Assembly (NCBI RefSeq): GCF_003660445.1
Contig: NZ_QZVQ01000003.1
Coordinates: 408,602 to 472,601 of the forward strand
From: Croceibacterium ferulae
GTDB taxonomy: Bacteria; Pseudomonadota; Alphaproteobacteria; Sphingomonadales; Sphingomonadaceae
Reading direction: 5' to 3'
Length of the DNA: 64,000 bases
Shown here one piece after another: positions 35,811 to 44,569 of this stretch. The notes below the pieces were generated by a model. That model did no database searches and had not been told where the DNA came from. It saw nothing but the letters and a program-made list of their open reading frames with translations. Position 1 is the first letter of the stretch; every line of letters begins with the position of its first letter. The translations under genes were made by a program, and so were the position numbers.

Positions 35811-37210
35811 GCCACCAGTTCCACCCAACCGTGCTGCGCGAATACGACATTCGCGGGATCATCGGCGAAACGCTGGGGGCGGAGGATGCCCGCGCCATCG
35901 GCCGCGGCTTCGGCACGCTGCTGCGCCGCGCCGGCGGCAAGCTGGTGGCGGTCGGCTATGACGGCCGCGTCAGCAGCCCGATGCTGGAACATGCGCTGGT
36001 CGAAGGCCTGACCGCCAGCGGCTGCGACGTACGCAAGATCGGCATGGGGGCGACGCCCATGCTGTATTATGCCGAGGCGTCAGACGAACAGGTTGATGGC
36101 GGCATTCAGATAACCGGCAGCCACAATCCCGCCAATTATAACGGCTTCAAGATGGTATTTCAGGGGCGTCCGTTCTTTGGCGCCGACATCCAGACGCTGG
36201 GCCGGATGGCGGCGGAAGGTGATTGGGACGACGGAACGGGCGAAGTGCACGCGCTGGATGTCATGGACGCTTACATAGAGCGCCTGCTGACCGGTCTGGA
36301 AGGTGTGGACCCGGAAGAGCTCGGCAAGCTGCGGATCGGCTGGGACGCGGGCAACGGCGCCGCCGGCCCCGCGCTGGAGCTGCTCGCCGCCCGTCTGCCG
36401 GGGGAGCATCATCTGCTGTTCACCGAAGTTGATGGCAATTTCCCCAATCATCATCCCGATCCCACTGTCCCGGAAAACCTTAAGGATCTGCAAAGGCTGG
36501 TCGCGGAGAAGAACCTCCATTTCGGTGTGGCTTTCGACGGGGACGGCGACCGGATCGGCGCGATCGACGGCGAAGGGCGCATCATCTGGGGCGATCAGCT
36601 GCTGATGATCTATGCCGAGGACCTGCTGCAGCGGCAGCCGGGCGTGACGATCATCGCCGACGTGAAGGCCAGCCGCGCGCTGTTCGATCAGGTGGCGGCA
36701 CATGGCGGCAAGCCGCTGATGTGGAAGACGGGCCACAGCCTGATTAAGTCCAAAATGAAGGAAACGGGCTCTCCGCTGGCCGGCGAGATGAGCGGGCACG
36801 TGTTCTTCGCTGACACCTATTACGGGTATGACGATGCGCTGTATGCCGGCATCCGCCTGATCGCCGCCTGCGCCCGGCTGGGCAAGTCGGTGACGGAGCT
36901 GAGGAGCGCCATGCCGGCGATGCTCAACACGCCGGAGATGCGCTTCCAGGTCGACGAAAGCCGAAAGTTCGCCGCGATCGACGAGGTGAAGGACCGGCTG
37001 TCGAAGACCGATGCGGACGTCAACGACACCGATGGCGTGCGCGTGACCAGCGACGATGGCTGGTGGCTGCTGCGCGCCAGCAACACGCAGGACGTGCTGG
37101 TCGCCCGCGCCGAAAGCTACACCCAGGAAGGTCTGGACCGGCTGATGGGCCAGATCGACGAGCAACTCGCGGCATCCGGTCTGGAGCGCGGCGAACAGGC
37201 GGCACACTGA
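35807..37210 (+). CDS. Phosphomannomutase/phosphoglucomutase
   Basis: 467-aa alpha-D-phosphohexomutase. The phosphoserine loop [12 protein letters not shown] carries Ser105; the magnesium loop is [12 protein letters not shown]; the sugar-binding GEMSGHVFF and the phosphate-binding [15 protein letters not shown] close the active site. It interconverts hexose 1- and 6-phosphates and so feeds GDP-mannose and UDP/TDP-glucose for exopolysaccharide or LPS-like glycans, as PgmG and AlgC do. Coupled to the J-domain gene upstream and to the DUF2059 gene downstream (TGATG). Confidence 0.94.
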   Translation: MSHQFHPTVLREYDIRGIIGETLGAEDARAIGRGFGTLLRRAGGKLVAVGYDGRVSSPMLEHALVEGLTASGCDVRKIGMGATPMLYYAEASDEQVDGGIQITGSHNPANYNGFKMVFQGRPFFGADIQTLGRMAAEGDWDDGTGEVHALDVMDAYIERLLTGLEGVDPEELGKLRIGWDAGNGAAGPALELLAARLPGEHHLLFTEVDGNFPNHHPDPTVPENLKDLQRLVAEKNLHFGVAFDGDGDRIGAIDGEGRIIWGDQLLMIYAEDLLQRQPGVTIIADVKASRALFDQVAAHGGKPLMWKTGHSLIKSKMKETGSPLAGEMSGHVFFADTYYGYDDALYAGIRLIAACARLGKSVTELRSAMPAMLNTPEMRFQVDESRKFAAIDEVKDRLSKTDADVNDTDGVRVTSDDGWWLLRASNTQDVLVARAESYTQEGLDRLMGQIDEQLAASGLERGEQAAH

Positions 37211-38022
37211 TGCTGCGGCGCCTTCTGTTCGCAGTGGGCGCCATCGCCCTCCTGCCCGCCACCCCGGTGGCGGCGCAGGAGGCGCAAGCGACCGACGAGG
37301 GCATCCGCGGCTTCGCGCAGGCGCTGTTCCCGCCGGATCCGCTGACGCCGGAACAGGAGGCACGCATGCCGGCGGCAAGCGTCCTGGCGCAGCAGATCGT
37401 GGTGCCGGGCAGCTATGCCAGCCTGATGGCGAAGCTGGCTGGAACGACCTACCGGCCGATGCTGGGACTGCTCGGCCTGGGCAAGATCGACACCCTCTTC
37501 GTGGTCAACCAGCTCGGCTTGTCGGTGGAGCAATGGCAGGCGGTGCCCGAACCCAGCCAGGCCGAACTGGCACGCCTGTTCGACTCGGCATACGATCAAC
37601 GCACCCCTGTCTCCATGGCCGTGGCCACAGATGCCCTGGAGCAGGTCTTTGCCGCAATGGAGCCATCCATGCGTCAGGCCGTGGCCGAGGCCCATGCCCG
37701 CCGCTTCACGCAGTCCGAGCTGGAGGAGATGGCAGCCTTCTTCGCCACACCCGTCGGCAAGGCCTATGCAGGCCAGTGGCTTGCGCTGAGTGCCGATCCG
37801 CAGATCATGTCTGCCGGCATGGAGGTGACGCCGCGCATGATCCAGGCGATGCCTGACATACAGCAGCGCATGAAGCTTGCTCAGGCGGCCCTGGGCGAAC
37901 GGCGAAGCTACGCCGACTTTTCGGCTGCGGAACGGAACCGGGCGGCGCAACTTGTCGGCCTGGATCGCGCCACGCTGGACCAGACCGTTGCCGATGCCAC
38001 GGAGAAATCCCCCCGGAACTAA
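37210..38022 (+). CDS. DUF2059-domain secreted protein
   Basis: 270-aa protein with a signal peptide ([20 protein letters not shown] ending near AAQ). The C-terminal half, residues about 120-200 (MAVATDALEQVFAAMEPSMR, FTQSELEEMAAFFATPVGKA), matches the DUF2059 helical domain of periplasmic proteins of unknown function. The start codon shares a base with the phosphohexomutase stop. A role in envelope maintenance is only a guess from context. Confidence 0.8.
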   Translation: MLRRLLFAVGAIALLPATPVAAQEAQATDEGIRGFAQALFPPDPLTPEQEARMPAASVLAQQIVVPGSYASLMAKLAGTTYRPMLGLLGLGKIDTLFVVNQLGLSVEQWQAVPEPSQAELARLFDSAYDQRTPVSMAVATDALEQVFAAMEPSMRQAVAEAHARRFTQSELEEMAAFFATPVGKAYAGQWLALSADPQIMSAGMEVTPRMIQAMPDIQQRMKLAQAALGERRSYADFSAAERNRAAQLVGLDRATLDQTVADATEKSPRN

Positions 38023-38036
38023 CATCCATTAACCCC

Positions 38037-38062
38037 GGAACACCTCTCGACGCCCATCCGTT
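38037..38062 (+). promoter_or_regulatory. EcfG-type general stress promoter
   Basis: GGAAC (38037-38041), 17 nt, then CGTT (38059-38062) exactly matches the consensus of sigma EcfG, which governs the general stress response in Alphaproteobacteria. The expected start site falls about 20 nt before the ATG at 38090 of the N-oxygenase-like gene, with no other gene between. It is the best promoter match found in the window. Confidence 0.7.
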
Positions 38063-38089
38063 GGCCGCCCGAAGGATACCGGGGCACCC

Positions 38090-38782
38090 ATGCTGATCGC
38101 TGATGATATCGCCGACTTGCGGCGAGAGGAACTGTTCGCGCAGATCGCGGAAGCGGGCTTTCCCTGCGTGGGGGCCAAGTCGGCGCTTGCCCGCGGCACG
38201 CTGAAGGTGATCGTCGGCCATTCGCTGGAAAGCGCGTGGGACGACGTCAAGATCCACTCCGAACTGCTGGAATGGGCCAAGGGCTGGCGCGCCGACCCGG
38301 AAGGGCTGCGCTCGCTGGCGGTGGTCTATGACACGCCAACCGACCTGACGGAGGAGCAGTTCGAGGCGCTGCTGTGGGAGCGGCTGCAATCGCTGGCCGA
38401 CAAGGACCAGTGGCGTGGGCAACCTTATGACCAGCGCGTCAGCTCCGACCCGACCGACCCGCATTTCTCGCTCAGCTTCGGTGGGGAGGCGTTCTTCGTG
38501 GTCGGCCTGCATCCCGGCGCCAGCCGCCCGGCGCGCCGGTTCCGCCACCCCACGCTGGTGTTCAACCTGCATGAACAGTTCGAACATCTGCGCGATGCCG
38601 GCCGGTACGAGAAGATGCGCAAGACCATCCTGCAGCGCGACGTGGCGCTGGCCGGATCGGTCAATCCGATGCTGTCCCGCTATGGTGAGACGAGCGAGGC
38701 GCGGCAATATTCCGGCCGGCAGGTTGGCGAGGACTGGACCTGCCCGTTCCATGACAAGCGCAGCGAATCGGCCCCGGAATGA
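38090..38782 (+). CDS. YqcI/YcgG (GntA-type) heme-dependent N-oxygenase candidate
   Basis: 230-aa protein of the YqcI/YcgG family. The characteristic block FFVVGLHPGASRPARRF followed by HPTLVFNLHEQFEHLR is clear, and the N-terminal FPCVGAKSALARGTLKVIVG and C-terminal CPFH fit the family. Studied relatives (GntA of guanitoxin synthesis, DcsA of cycloserine, RohS of azomycin) are small heme enzymes that hydroxylate or oxidise guanidine or amine nitrogens. The substrate here is unknown, and none of those pathway genes is adjacent. Coupled (ATGA) to a DUF1989 gene and preceded by an EcfG-type promoter. Confidence 0.8.
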   Translation: MLIADDIADLRREELFAQIAEAGFPCVGAKSALARGTLKVIVGHSLESAWDDVKIHSELLEWAKGWRADPEGLRSLAVVYDTPTDLTEEQFEALLWERLQSLADKDQWRGQPYDQRVSSDPTDPHFSLSFGGEAFFVVGLHPGASRPARRFRHPTLVFNLHEQFEHLRDAGRYEKMRKTILQRDVALAGSVNPMLSRYGETSEARQYSGRQVGEDWTCPFHDKRSESAPE

Positions 38783-39363
38783 GCCTGCACGTCATCCCGC
38801 CACGCAGCGGGGCCGCCTTCACCTTGCGCGCAGGGCAGCTGTTGAAGGTGATCGATCCGATGGGGGTGCAGGTGTCCGACCTGCTGGCCTTCAGCGCCGC
38901 CGACACAAGGGAGGTGATCAGCAATGGGCGCACCTTCGATTACGAGGAGACCATCGCGCTCACCACCGGCAACCGGCTGTGGTCCAACCGGTCCAACGTG
39001 CTGCTGGAGATCGTGGAGGACAGCGTCGGCCGGCATGATTTCCTGCTGACCCCGTGCAGCGAGGCGACCTTTCGCCACTTCTATCCGGACCATCCGGTGC
39101 ATCGCGGCTGCTTCGGCAATCTGGCGGAGGCGCTGGCGCCCTATGGCGTGGAGCCGGATGCGATCCCCACCGCCTTCAACCTGTTCATGAACGTGCCGGT
39201 GGCGCCTGACGGCACGCTGCAGGTCGATCCCCCGGTGTCGGCGCCCGGCGACTTCATCACGCTGCGCGCAGCCATGGATTGCGTGATCGGGCTGACGGCC
39301 TGTTCGGCCTATGCCTCCAATGGCGGCAGCTTCAAGCCGATCCATTACCAGCTGCTGGACTAG
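38779..39363 (+). CDS. DUF1989 (urea-carboxylase-associated) protein
   Basis: 194-aa protein of the DUF1989 family. Recognisable parts are IPPRSGAAFTLRAGQLLKVI, GVQVSDLLAFSAAD, SEATFRHFYPDHPVHRGCFG and the C-terminal CVIGLTACSAYASNGG. Two family members (CgdA/CgdB) form a metal-dependent carboxyguanidine deiminase in guanidine degradation, so a guanidino-compound role is conceivable. The start overlaps the N-oxygenase stop as ATGA; the pair is therefore made together. Convergent with the GGDEF gene, nine bases apart. Confidence 0.8.
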   Translation: MSLHVIPPRSGAAFTLRAGQLLKVIDPMGVQVSDLLAFSAADTREVISNGRTFDYEETIALTTGNRLWSNRSNVLLEIVEDSVGRHDFLLTPCSEATFRHFYPDHPVHRGCFGNLAEALAPYGVEPDAIPTAFNLFMNVPVAPDGTLQVDPPVSAPGDFITLRAAMDCVIGLTACSAYASNGGSFKPIHYQLLD

Positions 39364-39372
39364 GGCCGGCCC

Positions 39373-40848
39373 CTAGCTGGCGATCAGTGCGCCTTCCTGG
39401 CCGGCGATCGCCGCAGTACCGCGGATCGCGTTCTTGGCCTGGTACAGCGCCTGGTCCGCACGGCTCATCAAGGTGGCCCGGTCCATGCAGTCGGGTGCCA
39501 GCCAGGCCGCGCCCAGCGTGCCCGACACGGCGATGGGCGCCTTCGCCCCGGGGCATTCCACATCCTGCCGCAGCGTGGCCAGCAGGCGGCGCATCGTGCC
39601 CGGCAGGTCGGCCAGCAGGTCCGGTTCCGTCAGCAGCAGCACGAATTCGTCGCCCCCCATCCGCCCCGCAAAGGACCCGGCCAGCCAGGATGCGCGCAGC
39701 GCCTGCCCCGCCCGGCGCAGCACCTCATCCCCCATTGCATGGCCGCACTGGTCGTTCACCGCCTTGAAGTGGTCCAGATCGATCAGCACCAGCACCAGCG
39801 GCGCGCCGTCCGCCTGACAGCGGGCGATGGTCTGGTCCAGATGCGCGTTGCAGCGCTTGCGCGATCCTAGCCGGGTCAGTTCATCGACGTCGGCCGCCTC
39901 GCGCAGCGCGGTCTCCAGTTCGTGCCGCTCGGTGATGTCCTGGAACACGCCGAACACGGCCACGGCCTGGCCATCCTGCAGTTCCATCTCGCCCAGCGAT
40001 CGCACCCGTCGCTCTTGCAGCATGGCGGTCACCATCGTCACTTCCACATCGAAGCCCCGGCCGGTGCGGACGGTCTGGTCCACCGCATCCTGCAACCGCT
40101 GGCGATCTTCCGGTGGGAAGAAGTCATAGGCTTCCTCCACGGCGATGGCGCTGCCGGGCGGCAGTTCGAAGATGGAATAAAGCTGGGGAGACCATTCGAC
40201 GCGTTCGTCGGCCACCGTGAACCGCCATGATCCGATCTGCGCCAGGCGTTCGGCCTGCTGCAATTGCCGGTGCAGCCGCTCCTTCTCGGCCAGCGCCTGC
40301 CCGTACTGCTCCGCCACATGGCGCGCGCGCGCTTCGGCGAGACGTGCCGCCAGCAGGGTTTCCAGGACCTGGCCCAGCGTTTCCAGCACCTGCAGGTCCT
40401 GCGACGTCGCCTGCCGCGCCTGATTGTCGATGGCGCACAACGTGCCGATCGGCACCGGCGGGCGATCCGGCCGGGTCTCTATCCGCAGCGGTACGCCGGC
40501 ATAGAAGCGGATATTGGGATCGCCTTTCACCAGCGGATTGTCGCGGAATTGCGGGTCGGCCTGCGCATCGGGCACGATCAACGGGCGGTTGAGCCGCACG
40601 GGAACGCGGCAGAAGGACTGTTCCAGCGGTGTCTCGGACACTTGCAGGCCGTACCGGGCCTTGAACCATTGCCGCTGCGCATCGATCAGTGACACCAGCG
40701 CGATCGGACAGCCGAGCAGTTCGGCCGCAAGCTGCGCTATCAGGTCGAATTCGCGATCCGGCGGGCTGTCGAGAATCTCGAGCATCCCCAGCGCCTGAAC
40801 GCGATCTTCCGCACGCGGATCGATCCTGGTGTTGTCTGTCAGCATCAT
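39373..40848 (-). CDS. GAF-PAS-GGDEF diguanylate cyclase
   Basis: 491-aa signalling protein. Domains in order: GAF (about 20-165, ALVSLIDAQRQWFKARYGL), a short coiled region (170-200), PAS (about 200-310), and GGDEF (about 315-480) with LIDLDHFKAVNDQCGHAMGD and the intact active-site MGGDEF at 397-402. The allosteric RxxD inhibition site normally a few residues upstream is not present (RASWLAGSFAGR). No EAL domain follows. It should make cyclic di-GMP in response to an unknown soluble signal and lacks the usual product brake. No membrane segment, so cytoplasmic. Confidence 0.9.
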   Translation of the reverse strand: MMLTDNTRIDPRAEDRVQALGMLEILDSPPDREFDLIAQLAAELLGCPIALVSLIDAQRQWFKARYGLQVSETPLEQSFCRVPVRLNRPLIVPDAQADPQFRDNPLVKGDPNIRFYAGVPLRIETRPDRPPVPIGTLCAIDNQARQATSQDLQVLETLGQVLETLLAARLAEARARHVAEQYGQALAEKERLHRQLQQAERLAQIGSWRFTVADERVEWSPQLYSIFELPPGSAIAVEEAYDFFPPEDRQRLQDAVDQTVRTGRGFDVEVTMVTAMLQERRVRSLGEMELQDGQAVAVFGVFQDITERHELETALREAADVDELTRLGSRKRCNAHLDQTIARCQADGAPLVLVLIDLDHFKAVNDQCGHAMGDEVLRRAGQALRASWLAGSFAGRMGGDEFVLLLTEPDLLADLPGTMRRLLATLRQDVECPGAKAPIAVSGTLGAAWLAPDCMDRATLMSRADQALYQAKNAIRGTAAIAGQEGALIAS

Positions 40849-40921
40849 GGTCAGGCGATTAGCACAAGTGCATGAACGGCTGCACCCTCGAGGACTATCC
40901 CCGACGGTCTGCCAGCATACG

Positions 40922-40949
40922 AAAAGGGGCCCGCCGTCAGGCGAGCCCC
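40922..40949 (-). terminator. Rho-independent terminator downstream of the BON gene
   Basis: On the minus strand a 10-bp stem (plus-strand 40926-40935 with 40940-40949, one mismatch) and a 4-nt loop are followed by TTTT. It begins 29 nt after the BON-protein stop. Confidence 0.8.
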
Positions 40950-40977
40950 CTTGTGCAGGCCGTGATCGGCCGTGCCG

Positions 40978-41859
40978 TCAGGTCAGGGAGCTATCCGTCC
41001 CGCTGCGGCCGAGGGAGGAGGTCCGGCCGCCGTCGCGAGCCGTGTCGCTGCTGTCCTTGATGCGCAGATTGTTCTGCACATGCTTCACGCCGGACAGGTC
41101 GTGCGTCAGGTCTTCCGCGTGGCGCTTCTGCTGGCGGCTGGTCACCGTGCCATCCAGCGTCACCTCGCCATCCTGCACCGTCACCTGGATCTGCCGCCCG
41201 TCCACGTCACGATCATGGGTGATCGTGTCGCACACATCCTCCAGGATGCGCTGGTCGGACCGGGTGTAGTTTGCCGGGCCGGAGCCGCGGTGATCCTGCT
41301 CGCGCCGGCGGGCGGCGTCGTCATCGCCGAACCAGCTGGCGACCGTGTCCCCCGCCTTGTCGAAGAAGCCGCGTTCATCGTCGCGCCCGGACCCGTAGCG
41401 GTCGCGCGACGGCGCCGCGCCAAAGCTGCCCGCACCGGAACTGGCGCCGTAGGGTCCGTAATTGCCATAGCTGGTGCCCGGTGCCCGGTTCTGGCGCGGG
41501 GCGGAGAAATCGTGGCCGCCGAAATCGTTGCTCGTGAAGCTGTCGAAGCCGCGCTGTTCGCCATTGGTCGGCCGGCTGGCGCCATAGCCGCCGCGCGAAC
41601 GGCCGTCCTCCGACGTGTCATAGCCACGCGACTGTCCGCCGCCGAAGCTGCGGCTCTGGCTGCCGCCATAGCCCTGGCCGCCACGGCCGCCGCTGCGATC
41701 ATACCGTCCGCGCCCGCCGAAATCGTCATTGTTCCACCCGCTCTCGCCCATCTGACCGTAGGAGCGGTTCTCGTCGCCATAGGAGTAGTCGCGGTCGCTG
41801 AACTGTTCGTTCTGGCGGTTGTCGTAGCGGTCATTGCGACCATTCTGATTGCGGTTCAT
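40978..41859 (-). CDS. BON-domain protein with long low-complexity N-terminal region
   Basis: 293-aa protein starting at ATG 41859 with GGAGAGAA upstream. Residues 1-160 are disordered and rich in Gly, Arg, Ser, Tyr, Asp and Asn, with RGG and GYG elements (for example SGGRGGQGYGGSQSRSFGGG). An SWFGD motif (FDKAGDTVASWFGDDDAARR, about 166-185) follows, then one BON domain at about 200-268 (DITHDRDVDG-like start, EVTLDGTVTSRQQKRHAEDL). BON domains bind phospholipids or envelope surfaces. No signal peptide, so probably cytoplasmic. Its own terminator follows. Confidence 0.85.
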   Translation of the reverse strand: MNRNQNGRNDRYDNRQNEQFSDRDYSYGDENRSYGQMGESGWNNDDFGGRGRYDRSGGRGGQGYGGSQSRSFGGGQSRGYDTSEDGRSRGGYGASRPTNGEQRGFDSFTSNDFGGHDFSAPRQNRAPGTSYGNYGPYGASSGAGSFGAAPSRDRYGSGRDDERGFFDKAGDTVASWFGDDDAARRREQDHRGSGPANYTRSDQRILEDVCDTITHDRDVDGRQIQVTVQDGEVTLDGTVTSRQQKRHAEDLTHDLSGVKHVQNNLRIKDSSDTARDGGRTSSLGRSGTDSSLT

Positions 41860-41968
41860 GCGTTCTCTCCAGCTTTGTCGCTGCCAACAACAATCGGGTA
41901 TCGGCTGGGGCAGCCCTGCAGCGCCGATCCCGCCCGGCCACGCCTGGTGCGGCCGGGGTATGGCAAGA

Positions 41969-42003
41969 GAACGGTTCGCCGGCGGCAATGGTTGCAACCG
42001 TTC
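41969..42003. promoter_or_regulatory. Overlapping palindromes between the BON and helicase genes
   Basis: In the 211-nt divergent region GAACGGTT (41969-41976) and AACCGTTC (41996-42003) form an 8-bp inverted repeat with a 19-nt spacer, and a perfect 10-bp palindrome GGTTGCAACC (41990-41999) overlaps the right arm. Position suits an operator for either gene. No standard promoter boxes are convincing here. Confidence 0.4.
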
Positions 42004-42070
42004 GGCGCACAGCCTTCGCAACTGGGCGCACTGGCAGGCGCGGCTTGGCCCGGCGGGGTGGAGCCGCCAT

Positions 42071-44518
42071 ATGTCAAAGATGCCCGCCGCCACCTTGCCG
42101 CCCGAGATCACCAGCTGGTTCGCGCAGCGCGACTGGCGCGTGCGGCGGCACCAGCAGGAGATGTTCGATGCCGCGCAAGGCGGCGACCATGCGCTGCTGG
42201 TGGCCGACACCGGCGCGGGCAAGACGCTGGCGGGGTTCCTGCCCACGCTGGCGGCCTTCTGCCCGTCGCGCGGTGCCGTGCCGGACGGGTTGCACACGCT
42301 GTACGTCTCCCCCCTGAAGGCGTTGGCGCATGATGTGCAGCGCAACCTGATGACGCCCGTGGCCGAGATGGGCCTGAAGCTGACGGTGGAGACGCGCAGC
42401 GGAGATACCCCGTCCGACCGCAAGAAGCGGCAGCGCAGCCGGCCGCCCAACGTGCTGCTGACCACGCCCGAAAGCCTCAGCCTGCTGCTGTCCTATTCCG
42501 ACAGTTTCGAGCTGTTTGCCGGGCTGAAGCGCATCGTGATCGACGAGGTGCACGCCTTCGCCACCGACAAGCGCGGCGACCTGCTGGCGCTGGCGCTGTC
42601 CCGGTTGCAGGAAATCGCGCCCGGCCTGCAGCGTGCGGCCCTGTCCGCCACCCTGGCCGATCCCGAGGCATTCCGCGGCTGGCTGGCGCCGTGGGGCGAG
42701 GTCGACCGGGTCCGGCTGGTGCAGGGAGAGGCCGGCGCCCCGGCGGAGGTGGAGATCCTGCTGCCGCAGGATGCGCGCGTGCCGTGGGGCGGCCATGCGG
42801 CGATCTGGGCGATCCCGCAGCTGTACGAACGCATCCGCGCCAACCGCACCACGCTGATCTTCGCCAACACGCGCTTCCTGGCGGAATATATCTTCCAGCA
42901 TCTGTGGGACGCGAACGAGGACACGCTGCCCATCGGCATCCATCACGGATCGCTGAGCAAGGAAGCGCGCCGCAAGGTGGAAGGCGCGATGGCGGAGGGG
43001 CGGCTGCGGGCGCTGGTCTGTACTGCCAGCCTGGATCTGGGCGTGGACTGGGGCGACATCGACTGCGTGGTGCAGATGGGCGCGCCCAAGGGATCGAGCC
43101 GGCTGCTGCAGCGGATCGGCCGCGCCAATCACCGGCTGGACCAGTCCTCCCGCGCGCTGCTGGTGCCGGGCAACCGCTTCGAGTTCCTGGAGGCAACCGC
43201 CGCCAAGGAGGCCGTCGATCAGGGGCAGCGCGATGGCGAGGACTTCCGCCCCGGCGCGCTGGACGTGCTGGCGCAGCATGTGATGGCCTGCGCCTGCGCC
43301 GCCCCGTTCGATGGTGCGGCGCTGCTGGCGGAGATCCGCTCCACGCTCTCCTACGCCTGGGTGGACGAGGCGGTGTGGGACCGCGTGCTCGCCTATGTCT
43401 CCACCGGCGGATATGCGCTGAAGGCCTATGACAAGTTTCGCCGGATCACGCAGGAGGCGGACGGCAGCTGGCGGCTGACGCACCCGGAACAGGCCGCACG
43501 CCACCGGCTGAATGCCGGCATCATCGTCGATTCGCAGATGCTGGAGGTCCGCTTCGGCAGCAAGAACCGGCCCGGCCGATCGCTGGGCCGGGTGGAGGAA
43601 CGCTTCGCCGCCGCGCTGCGCCCGGGCGATACCTTCCAGTTCGCCGGGGTGAATGTGGAAGTGGTGCAGGTGCACGACATGGAACTGCTGGTGCGCGCCA
43701 GCACCAAGGCGGCCATGATCCCCTCATACGGGGGCTTGCGCCTGCCGCTGACCACCCATCTGGCGGACCGTGTGCGCGAGCTGCTGGTCGATCGCGCTGG
43801 CTGGGCCCGCTTCCCCGACGATGTGCGCGAGTGGCTGGAGGTGCAGGACTGGCGCAGCGAGATGCCTGGGCCGGACAGCCTGCTGGTGGAAAGCTTCCCC
43901 CATGCGAAGCGCGAATACACCGTCTACTATACCTTCATCGGCTGGAACGCGAACCAGTCGCTCGGCATGCTGATCACCAAGCGGATGGAGGAGCGCGGGC
44001 TGATGCCCGGCGGCTTCGTCGCCAATGACTACTCGCTGGCGGTGTGGGGCTACAAGCCGGTGGACGATCCCGCGCCGCTGCTGTCGCCCGACATCCTGAC
44101 GCATGAATTCGTGGACTGGGTGACGCAATCGCACCTGCTGCGCCGCGCCTTTCGCGAGGTGGCGGTGATCGGCGGGCTGGTGGAGCGGCAGCAGCCCGGC
44201 ACCCGCAAGAGCGGGCGGCAGGTGACCTTCTCCACCGACCTGATCTACGACGTGCTGCGCAAATACGAGCCCGACCACCTGCTGATCGAGGCCGCCTGGG
44301 CCGATGCTCGTGCGCGGATGACCGATGTGGGGCGGCTGGGCGACCTGCTGGACAGCGCCGCGGCGCAGCTCAACCATGTCCGGCTGGACCGGGTCAGCCC
44401 GCTGGCCGTGCCGGTGATGGTGATGATCGGGCGCGAGGCGCTGCCGCAGGGATCGTCTGACGACGACCTGCTGCTGGAGGCGGAGAGCCTGGCGGGCGAG
44501 GCGATGCGCGGGGATTGA
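42071..44518 (+). CDS. DEXH-box helicase, ligase-associated DNA damage response type (Lhr-core)
   Basis: 815-aa superfamily 2 helicase. Motif I ADTGAGKT at 45-52, the DEVH box in IVIDEVHAF, SATLADPEAF, and motif VI RIGRANHRLDQ are present, followed by a winged-helix and an Lhr-type beta domain (PPSYGGLRLPLT-like region). This matches the helicase that in many bacteria is encoded with a DNA ligase and an MPE phosphoesterase. Neither partner is in the window. ATG 42071 has GGAG eight bases upstream. Role in DNA repair is inferred from the family. Confidence 0.9.
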   Translation: MSKMPAATLPPEITSWFAQRDWRVRRHQQEMFDAAQGGDHALLVADTGAGKTLAGFLPTLAAFCPSRGAVPDGLHTLYVSPLKALAHDVQRNLMTPVAEMGLKLTVETRSGDTPSDRKKRQRSRPPNVLLTTPESLSLLLSYSDSFELFAGLKRIVIDEVHAFATDKRGDLLALALSRLQEIAPGLQRAALSATLADPEAFRGWLAPWGEVDRVRLVQGEAGAPAEVEILLPQDARVPWGGHAAIWAIPQLYERIRANRTTLIFANTRFLAEYIFQHLWDANEDTLPIGIHHGSLSKEARRKVEGAMAEGRLRALVCTASLDLGVDWGDIDCVVQMGAPKGSSRLLQRIGRANHRLDQSSRALLVPGNRFEFLEATAAKEAVDQGQRDGEDFRPGALDVLAQHVMACACAAPFDGAALLAEIRSTLSYAWVDEAVWDRVLAYVSTGGYALKAYDKFRRITQEADGSWRLTHPEQAARHRLNAGIIVDSQMLEVRFGSKNRPGRSLGRVEERFAAALRPGDTFQFAGVNVEVVQVHDMELLVRASTKAAMIPSYGGLRLPLTTHLADRVRELLVDRAGWARFPDDVREWLEVQDWRSEMPGPDSLLVESFPHAKREYTVYYTFIGWNANQSLGMLITKRMEERGLMPGGFVANDYSLAVWGYKPVDDPAPLLSPDILTHEFVDWVTQSHLLRRAFREVAVIGGLVERQQPGTRKSGRQVTFSTDLIYDVLRKYEPDHLLIEAAWADARARMTDVGRLGDLLDSAAAQLNHVRLDRVSPLAVPVMVMIGREALPQGSSDDDLLLEAESLAGEAMRGD

Positions 44519-44535
44519 GAGGCGGCGCTTGTCCA

Positions 44536-44554
44536 CCCCATGCTGCGCATGGGG
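44536..44554. repeat. Palindromic CCCCATG repeat between convergent genes
   Basis: A perfect 7-bp stem CCCCATG/CATGGGG (44536-44542 with 44548-44554) with loop CTGCG, followed by AGG. It lies between the helicase and M1-peptidase stops and shares its core with the repeat near 63,907. It may also serve as a terminator for both genes. Confidence 0.65.
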
Positions 44555-44569
44555 AGGACAGAGATCTCC

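Noticed and set aside
41860..42070. Alphaproteobacterial SOS box (GTTC-N7-GTTC) before the helicase
   Set aside because: GTTC copies occur, but none with seven-base spacing.
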